The position numbers and the translations under genes were made by a program. Under the pieces are notes generated by a model. The model ran no database searches and was not told the DNA's origin. It worked only from the letters and a program-made list of their open reading frames with translations. Source: Girardinichthys multiradiatus (lineage: Eukaryota; Chordata; Actinopteri; Cyprinodontiformes; Goodeidae). Taken from it: a DNA stretch of 64,000 nucleotides. This document shows positions 43,990-53,869 of this stretch, piece after piece; the first letter of the stretch is position 1, and every line of letters starts with the position of its first letter. The DNA is taken from NCBI RefSeq assembly GCF_021462225.1, contig NC_061815.1, positions 49,663,873-49,727,872 of the forward strand. Reading direction: 5' to 3'.

Positions 43990-46900
43990 CAGCGCCATAG
44001 AAAGAGAGCAAAAATAAATGACCAAACAATTTATTGTAAGATATGTAAAATGCAAAACTAGCTTTAATAAATAAGTACTTGCACTACCATTTATACAGTT
44101 TATTAATTACATCTGCACCAATAAACTGTATCTGATCAAATCTGGACAAGGTAGAAATGTGTCCAAGTCCAAATGAGGGTTCATCCTCCTTGGCAGCAGC
44201 TCCTTTTGAAGTCAGACACCACATCTGCTGATCTCCCTGAAAACAATACAGAAACAATCAATATCATAGCTAGAAGGCAAAAAAAAGTAAATGTGTTCCT
44301 CTGTAGGTTCAGCAGGTTACCCTGGTTGGGTGTGTTGCATTTGGATGCACCAATCGGTCAGAGAAAGGAATCCATATGTATGGCTTCCCAAAAGATCCTG
44401 AAAGAAGGAAAAATGGTTGGTTCAAGTCAGTAGAAGCAACCTCACCATCACCAGAGGTCACAACAACAGGAAATTATGTGCTGTACGTTCAATCTGCACA
44501 CTGCACTGGAAAATGCACAAGGGCCTAATGAAATGTGCAAGAAAATAAATAAATAAATCACTTTACAGGCACACTTTGAAAAAGGACAGTTTGTGAGGGC
44601 ACAGTCAGGCCAAGTGAGACTGAGGGCTGATGCCGTTCCAAACCTTTTTCTTCATCAACCAGAACCAAAGACGAGGAAGGATCCTGCGATGAGAAGTCCA
44701 GCAGAACTTCCACTGCATGTTGATCCACTGACTAGTGATCACACATATAGTTCTAAAGTAAACTTTGGTACGAATCGTGTTAAATAATACGTTTCAAATG
44801 TTTTACCTAATCTTTATGCTAAAAGTGCCATTATAATTTCAGAGATGAAGGAAGGAAGAAACAGAAATGAGGCAAGTGAGATGAAGGAAAGTGAAGATGA
44901 AATTGTAGCCTCAGAGGACAGGGACATGCCAGGAACTGATGAGCCAGGGTCAACAGGGCAAGATGTATGCATCAACAGGGAATATAATCAGGAAACCGAG
45001 GTGAAGCTGTTTGGGGGATGTGATGTTGCCTGGTCACACAGGAGCTGCAACACATGCATGTGTTTTTATGTTGGCAGGAAGTACAACAAGATGGAAGCAA
45101 GTTGTGGGTTACCATTTTAATGGCAATTCCACTAATGGAGCTAATTACAAGCCAGTCATCCTAGACATCATTAAGAGAGCAGCTTCCATAGGTCTTGTTG
45201 TGGTAAACATCACCACTGACATGGGCAGTGCTAACCGAGCGATGTGGCGGGCTGTTGGAGTGGGCCACAAGAAAACATTTGTCCAACACCCAGTAAGACC
45301 AGACAAAAGGCTGTACTTCATGCCAGATGTCCCTCATCTGATGAAGAATTTGAAGAGTGTCCTGGTTATTGGTCAGACCTTCACAATTCCACCAGAGATT
45401 GTACAAAAAGAGAGTCTGCCACACAATGAGGTTTCACCGGGTCCTTTGAAAGATTTGGTAGATTTTCAGGAACAAATACCTTTGAAAATTGCTCCAAATC
45501 TTTCACAAAAACCCTTCAGCCCAGTTATTTTGACAAAATGAAGGTGGGGCCTGCATTGAATGTCTTTAGTAAGTCAGCAAGTGCAGGTCTGAAATACATG
45601 GTGGAGCAGGAGCAGCGACCCAACTCTAATCTGACAACAGCCTGGTTTCTGGAGCAGGTGAACCACTGGTTTGACCTCATGTCCTCTCGTCACCCTGTGA
45701 TGGGACTCAGCAGGCACAAGATGGAAGAGTACAACAAAGCTATTAAATTCCTCCAAGACATGTTAGCACTCTTCAGTGGACTTAGAATAGGTCCTACAGG
45801 AAGCTGGAAACCAGTGCAAACAGGAATTGTGATGGCAACATCTACAATTTTAGGTATTCAGAAAGACATGCTTGACCATGGATACCTTTGTGTTGACAAG
45901 CAGGTTTACTCAGGACTGCCTTGAAAACGTGTTCAGCTGCATAAGGCAAAGGAATCCAGTCCCAACACCAGTGCAGTTTCACCAGGCACTGAGATCAATC
46001 TCAGCTGGACAGTTTCTTACAACTGTAAAATCAGGAAGCTATCAGGAGGATGGCGGCAGTCTTCTGGCAGAGTTCCTGGACATTATGGAGACATTTCCCA
46101 GTCCTGGCCTTCGTGTGGAGCAGCTGATTGGAGACACAGATACTCCTGACCTCACCAACAGCGAAACATGTATTCTGTACCATCTTACAGGATACTTTTT
46201 AAATAAAGTCATCAAACATTCCAACATCTGTGATGGATGCTCAAGTTCAATTAAGCAAAATGATGACACTTCAGAAGGAGATCACAGTACCCTATTGATA
46301 CTGAAGGAATTCAAACCAGGGGTTTGATTGTTTAAAGGTATTTTTTGTTACTGTTCTACTGTGTATTGATGCTGATATGTTCCAATAATAATTCTTAATT
46401 TCTTTTTCTGTCTTGCGATAGATTCTAATATCTACTTCAACTTCAACGATGACTGTAAATACCAACTTTGTGAAGGTCTTAAAATGTTAAAATCATTTTG
46501 TTCAGACATCTTGATTCAGCTCTTATTATTTTTAAGGACAGAAATTTTGTTACCTTTGTGGTGCTTTGTTTGCAACATAGTTCAGCAGTTTATTTAAGCC
46601 ATCCATTCTCGTGTGGTTTACCTGGAAAAGAATAATTAAAAAATGACTCATTTTCACAATCACGTTTAATGATAATGTCCCTATTTATGTGGCCGTCGTT
46701 GACAAACAATCTATAACTTTAACTAAATTAACCATGTCAATATCACAGTATTTTTCAAGATGGTGCTAGTTCAGTAGCTGGAATTACAATAAAAATTTGA
46801 AAATTATCAACGCTAAAAAAGTAAGCTGTAATGGACATTTTAAAATGCTGAATCAGACACAATGAAATAGACCCGTCTAAACCCGCCATGTTTACAATGA

Positions 46901-47208
46901 GCTAGCTGCAGTTAAAATACAACAAGCGAGTTAACATGCTTAATTAACTAAACCTGGTGATATAAAATATTATTGCTAAACTGCGATACGGAACAGTAAA
47001 TTAAAGCCTCACAATATCAATATAATGTTGTATTTTCATAAACTTACCGTAAAAAATCCTTACGAAGCACCGAGAATGAACTACGTTCAATGCTGGAGCT
47101 GCTGGTGTTTGGACCTATTAGCAGCTCCATGAACCACGTGACTTCCGCATTCCATTCTTTCTATAGAAGTCAATGGGAGTGTCGTAACACTTTCTTTCTA
47201 CGGCGCTG
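43990..47208 (+). mobile_element. THAP/P-like DNA transposon
   Basis: Terminal inverted repeats: left CAGCGCCATAGAAAGAGAG, right the reverse complement of CAGCGCCGTAGAAAGAAAG. Length is 3.2 kb. It encodes a THAP-domain transposase related to P element/THAP9. GACC flanks both ends (43986-43989, 47209-47212). About 68 bp of Harbinger arm sequence is present on both sides (43922-43990 and 47214-47280), far longer than the 8-bp duplication expected for P elements. Confidence 0.7.
44310..46327 (+). pseudogene. THAP/P-like transposase gene, disrupted
   Basis: THAP zinc-binding start near 44330: GCVAFGCTNRSEKGIHMYGF (paired Cys), continuing PKDPERRKNGWFKSV. After an intron-like gap, HFEKGQFVRAQ and VRLRADAVPNLF (the AVPxxF THAP hallmark) at about 44570-44650. 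The catalytic part: TRWKQVVGYHFNGNSTNG, DMGSANRAMWRAVGV and LYFMPDVPHLMKNLKS (45080-45370), then a frame change to VGPALNVFSKSASAGLKYM, and from 45872 SRFTQDCLENVFSCIRQRN. The DVPHLxKNLK and QDxLENxFSxIRQR motifs are those of P-type transposases. Frame shifts near 45540 and 45900 and a stop near 44450 break the gene. Confidence 0.7.
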
Positions 47209-47342
47209 GACCGTCCAATCCGCTTCGACCCGCAATGAATGATGGGAAATGATGGGCCGCGTAGGATACTCACGACCCATCCTTCAAATCGGGCAAAATA
47301 AGGACACATTTGAGGGAGTCATGATTCATGAATTGGGACAGC

Positions 47343-47456
47343 CTTCGTCGCCGCGCTTGTAACGTAATCGGTCTACAAATACGGCCTTCGAAGGATGCAG
47401 CCCTGAGGCTGACTTCCGGGTCAGCCTCGGCGTTGGTACATTCCCTTTCCGGTTGA
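47343..47456. other. GC-rich flank of the Harbinger-like element
   Basis: 'cgccgcgcttgtaacgtaat' through 'cagccctgaggctgacttcc'. Possibly an extension of the transposon terminus; not otherwise recognised. Confidence 0.3.
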
Positions 47457-48738
47457 TTTTCTGAAATGTAAATTTGTTTTCTGAAATGTAAATTTGTTTA
47501 CTGAAATGTAAATTTGTTTTCTGAAATGTAAATTTGTTTTCTGAAATGTAAATTTGTTTACTGAAATGTAAATTTGTTTTCTGAAATGTAAAAGTGTTTT
47601 CTGAAATGTAAATTTGTTTACTGAAATGTAAATTTGTTTTCTGAAATGTAAAAGTGTTTTCTGAAATGTAAATTTGTTTACTGAAATGTAAATTTGTTTT
47701 CTGAAATGTAAAAGTGTTTTCTGAAATGTAAATTTGTTTACTGAAATGTAAATTTGTTTTCTGAAATGTAAAAGTGTTTTCTGAAATGTAAAAGTGTTTT
47801 CTGAAATGTAAATTTGTTTACTGAAATGTAAATTTGTTTACTGAAATGTAAATTTGTTTACTGAAATTTAAATTTGTTTTCTGAAATGTAAAAGTGTTTT
47901 CTGAAATGTAAAAGTGTTTTCTGAAATGTAAAAGTGTTTTCTGAAATGTAAATTTGTTTACTGAAATGTAAATTTGTTTTCTGACATGTAAAAGTGTTTT
48001 CTGAAATGTAAATTTGTTTTCTGAAATGTAAATTTGTTTTCTGAAATGTAAAAGTGTTTTCTGAAATGTAAATTTGTTTTCTGAAATGTAAATTTGTTTT
48101 CTGAAATGTAAATTTGTTTTCTGAAATGTAAATTTGTTTTCTGAAATGTAAATTTGTTTTCTGAAATGTAAATTTGTTTACTGAAATGTAAATTTGTTTT
48201 CTGAAATGTAAATTTGTTTTCTGTAATGTAAAAGTGTTTTCTGAAATGTAAATTTGTTTTCTGAAATGTAAAAGTGTTTTCTGAAATGTAAAAGTGTTTT
48301 CTGAAATGTAAATTTGTTTTCTGAAATGTAAAAGTGTTTTCTGAAATGTAAATTTGTTTTCTGAAATGTAAATTTGTTTTCTGAAATGTAAATTTGTTTA
48401 CTGAAATGTAAATTTGTTTACTGAAATGTAAATTTGTTTTCTGAAATGTAAAAGTGTTTTCTGAAATGTAAAAGTGTTTTCTGAAATGTAAAAGTGTTTT
48501 CTGAAATGTAAAAGTGTTTTCTGAAATGTAAATTTGTTTACTGAAATGTAAATTTGTTTACTGAAATGTAAAAGTGTTTTCTGAAATGTAAAAGTGTTTT
48601 CTGAAATGTACATTTGTTTTCTGAAATGTAAATTTGTTTTCTGAAATGTAAATTTGTTTACTGAAATGTAAATTTGTTTTCTGAAATGTAAAAGTGTTTT
48701 CTGAAATGTAAATTTGTTTCGGTATTTGTAAAAGTGTT
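47457..48738. repeat. 20-bp minisatellite, about 63 units
   Basis: Units begin CTGAAATGTA and end in one of three 10-mers: AATTTGTTTT (A), AATTTGTTTA (B) or AAAGTGTTTT (C). From 47461 to 48720 the period is exactly 20 bp without indels, 63 units. The order C-B-A repeats three times from 47581 to 47760, a 60-bp higher-order unit. The right edge decays at 48719-48738. Minus-strand frames through it (20-residue period, MYISENTFTFQK-like) are by-products of a 60-bp frame-compatible period. Confidence 0.97.
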
Positions 48739-48802
48739 TTGCACCCCATGGCCACCGTATCTTAGCGATAGTGCTGCTGCTTCTTCTTTTTGTTCTGCTG
48801 GC

Positions 48803-49275
48803 GGTAAATTCGTATTCTCAAAGAAAAGAAATTGTATTCACAAACTTATAGCATATTGTATTCATAAAGAATAAACCACAACTGTAAACTTGACCTTTAT
48901 GTTGTTGTAACATTTTATTTTGTATTCTTATAGAGAAAATATACAATACCTCTTTTGGATTTTACTTATGCACAACTATTGACTAATATGCACACATTTC
49001 GGTTTTACATACACATTGTTTTTAACAGCGTTCTTACCCCATATGCTGGTAAATTTGTGATTTGTACCTGTATTGTTGCATAGTTGTAAGTTTGTAACCT
49101 GTATTTGTGACTTCTAAACTTGCATTCTCACAGAAGAAACATCTGGTGTCACATGTATGTATAAATTGACAACACGGCACAAATACAAATCTTAAATTTA
49201 GTTATGTTTACTTACTGACATTTACACATGGAGACGCCTACGCATACGTTATTTTGACAGTGATGTTACCCCATA
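48803..49275 (-). repeat. Outer right inverted-repeat arm
   Basis: Reverse complement of the two left arm halves, without the 1.4-kb insertion present on the left. Ends 'gatgttaccccata' at 49275. Confidence 0.82.
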
Positions 49276-49439
49276 GAAGGATTATTAGGGATTAGCGCAC
49301 TAGTACAAAGAGAACATCTTTCAAACAGTCTGACGGCGTAGACATTTCATCATCATGTCTTGTGAATTAAACACGTATAAAACCCCGTTGTGAATTGCTG
49401 AAGGTATTAAAATATAATCTCTGTCTGCAAGGAGGGATC

Positions 49440-49505
49440 ATTATTTGGCAGCTGTCTCCCTCGGTGCTCTGTATAAGAGGGGCGGAGTCAGTATTTGGCA
49501 GCTTC
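49440..49505 (+). promoter_or_regulatory. Candidate promoter
   Basis: TATTTGGCAGCT occurs twice (about 49443 and 49492). Between the copies lie GTATAAGAG (TATA-like, about 49469) and GGGGCGGAGTC (GC-box-like). CpG content rises sharply compared with neighbours. The layout suits a core promoter for a + strand transcript. Confidence 0.4.
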
Positions 49506-49756
49506 GCCTCTGGAGGGTGTGTTAGCAGCGAGTCCCTCTAAGCAACGACTCGCAAACGGGCATCCGAGCCAGTACGAGCAGAAAGAGAAAAAACAGGAAC
49601 CACTGTCATTTCGGGGCTTTTTTGAAATATTCTCGACGATATTTCTTCGTCGTTTGCTTTGATCCCGTCGAAGTCGCCATTTGTTCGGACGCCAGCCTCA
49701 TAAAGAAAAGCTGAAATTGATGCATCTTGCTCCGCGGTGCTGTTTGTTTTGACCTG
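49506..49756 (+). other. Candidate non-coding first exon
   Basis: A GC-richer stretch ending GACCTG|GTAAGG, a strong splice donor at 49757. Internal ATGs give only very short frames, so the exon would be 5' UTR. If real, the following 14 kb is intron. In mammals macroH2A1 and SLC25A48 lie near CXCL14, so either could be the neighbour, but nothing in the exon itself identifies the gene. Confidence 0.35.
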
Positions 49757-51394
49757 GTAAGGAACTGATTAGCTTCCCTGCTAACGCTCATCTTCTGGTT
49801 CTCAGCATCTGAGACGCTAACTAATGCTAGCCAAGACTAACTCTGTCTTGAGCCTTTTCTTGATGTTTAAAATATGGTCGTGTGTTTCTAATATTTCACC
49901 AGCCGTGGTTATGTTTCTGATTCAATTCTGACACTGAAGGACGGATAAGTTCAAACAGTTTCTGCCTTTTTTTTTTAAATTTGTGTTGATTGGAAGCTAA
50001 CCGCTAACGGCTAGCAGCAGAGAGGCAGTTCTGTCACATTTATGGCTCCTCTGCTGCCAAATCAAGCCAACTGGAAGCCAGAATAAAAAGGTCACAGTAT
50101 TTATTGATGAACAGAGCCATCAGATGCTCCGAGCTTCACATATTCAGTATTATTCTCGCTATTTGCTGTGATATACTCCGGTGAACAGTTGTGTCCTTAT
50201 TAAAAGAAGATGCAGAGGGCACGTCAGAATCACCTGTCTTTGCTCAGGTGTTTGATCGTGTTAATATGTTCGGCTAAGGGCCCATTCCGCACACATCATA
50301 TTAAAGTGGTTCGAGGAGTTCTTGCTGTCCCGAACTAGCTGCAAGTTTCGATTTCTGTACCGTTTCTGGACCGATTCATCTCCGCCGGAGAAGCTTCCTG
50401 TATGGCTGTTGAAGAGTCTGGTGGAATGTTCTGGTTGTTTGTTTCTTCTTAATATCTTACCTACATTTACCTCCTGTAACTGTAATGTTACCAGAATCTC
50501 CTGAAACAGTTACAACTCAAAATGAACAATTTGGTTTGAAAGAATATTACAATAACTTTGAAATGATACACAGATCATGTTTGTTGGCTAGAAAATAGGA
50601 AAGCTGAAAAATTGGGATGTTTTATTCTAAAGTTTACATTGAAACCCGTGAAAAGTTGTGACCCAAAATGCTTAATTTTTAGGTAATATCACAAAATGTT
50701 CAGCAGTTTAATCATTAAGTGGTTAGAATAGTCAAGGTGTATTACAAGTCCAGTAAAACAAACCTAATTCAGTAGAAATAGGATTTTATCAGCTTTCTTT
50801 AGAACTGAGTAAAAAATAAACTGAGAATGATCAGAGTTTCATGAAACCACACACCCAGCAACAGAGCTTTGCGTTTATAGAGCTGTAACAATCCTGATAT
50901 CTGAGTTAATTGTGTTTGAGTCAAATCAGTAAGTACAGTCAATGATTTAATTCAGAGATAAATCAAGAAATGGGCTGCTTTGATCCGTGAATGCACCATA
51001 AATACCACCAGGTCACCCTGACAACCACACTCTTCTGTGTAGGTGCTGTTACTGGGTGAAGTAGCTGTTCTGGTACCATCCTCAGGATGTCTGGACATGT
51101 TGAGGCTTGTGCAGACATGTCTCCACACGTTTCTTCATTCAGGCTACCAGAGAGCCAGACTTCTTCTGGTTTTAAAGATGCTGGATTTAGAAATGTTGGT
51201 GTTTTTGAAATCTAAGACTTAAGGTGAGAATCTATATTATGTGGGGAATATACACAGAAACCGATGTTAATCAGTGCTAACCTCTAATTTAAGATGCTGA
51301 AGTCTGTTTAAAATGTAAACTTCAGAATCACTTTGTCCATATTAATCTGTTTTACAGGAACTGCTCTTTTCACATAAATGGGACCAGGTCATCT
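49757..51394. other. No gene recognised
   Basis: AT-rich sequence after the candidate splice donor. No repeat or exon was recognised. Confidence 0.5.
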
Positions 51395-53800
51395 GCTGGT
51401 GTAGCAATTTTATTTTTACCAAGACTGGATGCTAACATCATTTCCTGGATTGAGTTAATCCCAGGCAGGGTCCTGGGGATTAAAGTAGAGATAGAAAGTT
51501 TCTCTTTTTGTTTTATTAATGTTTATGCACCAAATCAGGGGGATAACAGGATGAAGACTTTTGAGAAAATATACAGTTTTTTGCAGCAGTCTAATCGAAA
51601 TGAGTGTGTTGTGATGGGTTGGGACTGGAACTGCACTATTCATTTTACAAGAGACGGAACAGGAGAAGAACTTCATTTTCCATCATCCTTTAAATTAGCT
51701 CAGGTGATATCAGAGCTTAATTTGGTTGATGCTTGGAGGATTAAACATCCGCAAGCTAAACAATATACATGGATAAAAATGAAGGAGGGGATAGTGATTG
51801 GGGCCTGGTTGGACAGATTTTATATGTCAGACATTCATAGAAATAGACTATCCAACTGCCTAATTTATCCAGTTGGTTTTTCTGACCATCATTTAGTTTG
51901 TATGGATTTCCTTTTTTCAACCACTACTAGATGCAGATCTTATTGGCATTTCAATATAAAACTACAAGACAGTTTTTTTTGGCAAAGTTTTAGTCATTTT
52001 TGGCAGCTATGGAAGGCAAGAAAATCGGGTTTTACATCCTTAACGGACTGGTGGGAGGTTGGAAAGGCTCAGATAGGAGTTTTTTGTCAACAATACACAA
52101 GTCATTCTACAATTAAAATAAAAAATGTGATTCAGAATTTAGAAATTGAAATAACACAGTTAGAAAATGTATTTACAGAAGATACTAATAATGAACAGCT
52201 TAAACATAAGAAAGATCAGTTAAGTTGTTTCTTGCATGAAAGAGCTAAAGGGGTTTTAGTTCGGTCAAGGTTTGCTACCGTTAAGGATATGGATGCCCCT
52301 ACATCCTTCTTTTTTCATTTGGAGAGAAATGTCAGCCAGACAAAGCAGATGATTTGTCTTCGGCTTCTAGATGGAACTCTGACCACTGATCCCACCATCA
52401 TGAAGGAGCATGCAGTGACTTTCTATAGTGACCTTTTTAGACAGCAGGCCTGTAACAGCAGCTGTGTGGAGGCTCTACTGGATGGTCTTCCTCAACTTTC
52501 CGCTGCAGATCAGGCAATTCTGAATGCTGAAGTTTCATTGGAAGAACTGACTGCTGATGTTGGACAAATGGCTCCTGGCAAGACTCCAGGTCTAGATGGT
52601 TTGCCTGCAGATTTTTATAAATATTTTTGGAGGCTGTTGGGAGAGGACTTGTGGGAGACAGGTATCTTGCCACCATCCTGCCGAAAAGCTGTTCTTTCCT
52701 TACTTCCAAAAAAGGAGACTTTGTTGAAAAACTGGAGACCCATTGCCCTCCTTTGTGTGGATTATAAGTTATTTCTTCTAAGTGCTTTCGAATAGGTTGA
52801 AGAACATTCTTGAATTTATCATACACAGAGAACAGTCATATTGTGTACCTGGCAGATCTATCATGGATAATCTTTTTGTTTTAAGAACCTTGTTTGACAT
52901 TTTTAAACTTTATGAAATTGATGTTGGTATTATTTCTTTAGATCAAGAAAAAGCCTTTTGATAGGGTTGATTATTGTTCTCTTTTCAACATTTGGAGCTT
53001 TTGGATTTGGTGATGAGTTCATTTCTTTATTGGGTTTATTGTATAAAGCAGTGTTTTGTGTTACTAAAGTTGGGGGAGGATTAAGCTGTCCAGGTAAAGT
53101 TCAGAGAAGTATTTGACAAGGATGTCCCATATCAGGACAGTTGTATTCTATTGCAGTTGAACCTTTTTTACACAAACTGCGCTCTACCCTAACTAGTCTT
53201 ATTCTCTCAGGTTTCTCAAATTATCCAGGTTTAGTGGTCTCTGCTTATGCTGATGATATAAACATAATTAAAAATCAGAATGATGTTATGGGTCTTCAAC
53301 ATTGTTTGGAACTTTATGAAAAAGCTTCTTCGACTAAAGTGAATTGGGGAAAAAAGCTCTGGTCCATGGACTAATAATCTCCCTAAATTACCAGGTAATA
53401 TTCATTGGGTTAACCAAGGTTTAAAGTTCTTGAATCATTTGTTTGGTGGTTTTGGTGTACAGTTTTCTAACTGTATTTTTATTTATGGTCTACGGTATTG
53501 TGCAAGAAAGAAATCTATTTACATACTTTTAAATTTTATTTCTGGAATGGCAAAATTAGCAATATGGATATCAACAAAGAACTAAATTAATGGACATCAA
53601 ACAGAAGACGTTTGTGTTTTATTTAAGCGACTAGTAGTTGCTCGTGTTCGTGTGGAATTTGAATTTTTTAAGTTGATAAACAACATAGCTGTTTTTGTAA
53701 GTAAGTAGGGTATTAATGATTCAGTGTTGTTCAGTGGATGATGTATTTTTATTTTTTATTTTTAATGGTTTTTTGTTAGATGGTTTACTTTTTTTTTTTT
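51395..53800 (+). mobile_element. Tx1/L1-type LINE, 5'-truncated
   Basis: ORF2 of a Tx1/L1-clade element, lacking ORF1 and the start of the endonuclease, with a T-rich 3' end (about 53740-53810) next to the pyrimidine minisatellite. Orientation +. Confidence 0.75.
51410..53374 (+). pseudogene. Tx1/L1 ORF2: endonuclease and RT, broken
   Basis: SSAGVAILFLPRLDANI and FCFINVYAPNQG open the endonuclease; VVMGWDWNCTIHFTRDGTGE keeps the catalytic D-W-N although the usual preceding Gly is Trp; VGFSDHHLVCMDF supplies the SDHH box. The RT begins MAPGKTPGLDGLPADFYKYF and LKNWRPIALLCVDYKL, and the long frame stops at 52795. Later pieces in other frames: SYCVPGRSIMDNLFVL, IISLDQEKAF, a stop where RQGCPISG should begin, and VVSAYADDINII (catalytic YADD) near 53250. 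It is inactive through frame breaks and stops. Confidence 0.8.
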
Positions 53801-53869
53801 TTTTTTGGATTTATTGATAGAGTCTGAAATAAAGTTAATTTTAAACTCAAACTCTCTCTCTCTCATAAG

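Larger units (their letters stand above)
38151..47342. mobile_element. PIF/Harbinger-like element with long inverted arms
   Basis: Ends read CTGTCCCAATTC inward from both sides. Long inverted arms, 38267-38951 on the left and 43359-43989 plus about 47281-47342 on the right, look about 95 percent identical or better over hundreds of bases (for example 'cggagttttccgttcccggc'). The interior holds a Myb/SANT-like gene (+) and a DDE-type transposase gene (-), the two-gene layout described for Harbinger transposons. A Tc1 (39054-40621) and a P-like element (43990-47208) are nested inside. An ISL2EU affiliation is also possible; the target duplication was not resolved. Confidence 0.65.
35697..49275. 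mobile_element. Outer foldback-type structure with ~0.5-kb inverted repeats
   Basis: The left arm (35697-35928 plus 37350-37614) and right arm (48803-49275) are reverse complements at roughly 85-90 percent identity by eye. Both begin with TATGGGGTAA at the outer edge. Each arm has a second internal TATGGGGTAAG (37350; 49033-49043), so the arm looks like a diverged tandem duplication, and AATAC(A/G)A motifs recur along it. No transposase that clearly belongs to this layer was found: the coding debris inside belongs to nested Harbinger, Tc1 and P-like elements. Interpretation as one transposon is an inference from arm symmetry. Confidence 0.55.

Noticed and set aside
48398..48755. Minus-strand frames with a 20-residue repeat (ISENTFTFQK-like)
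   Set aside because: A 20-bp unit repeated three times gives a 60-bp, frame-compatible period, so open frames are expected by chance.
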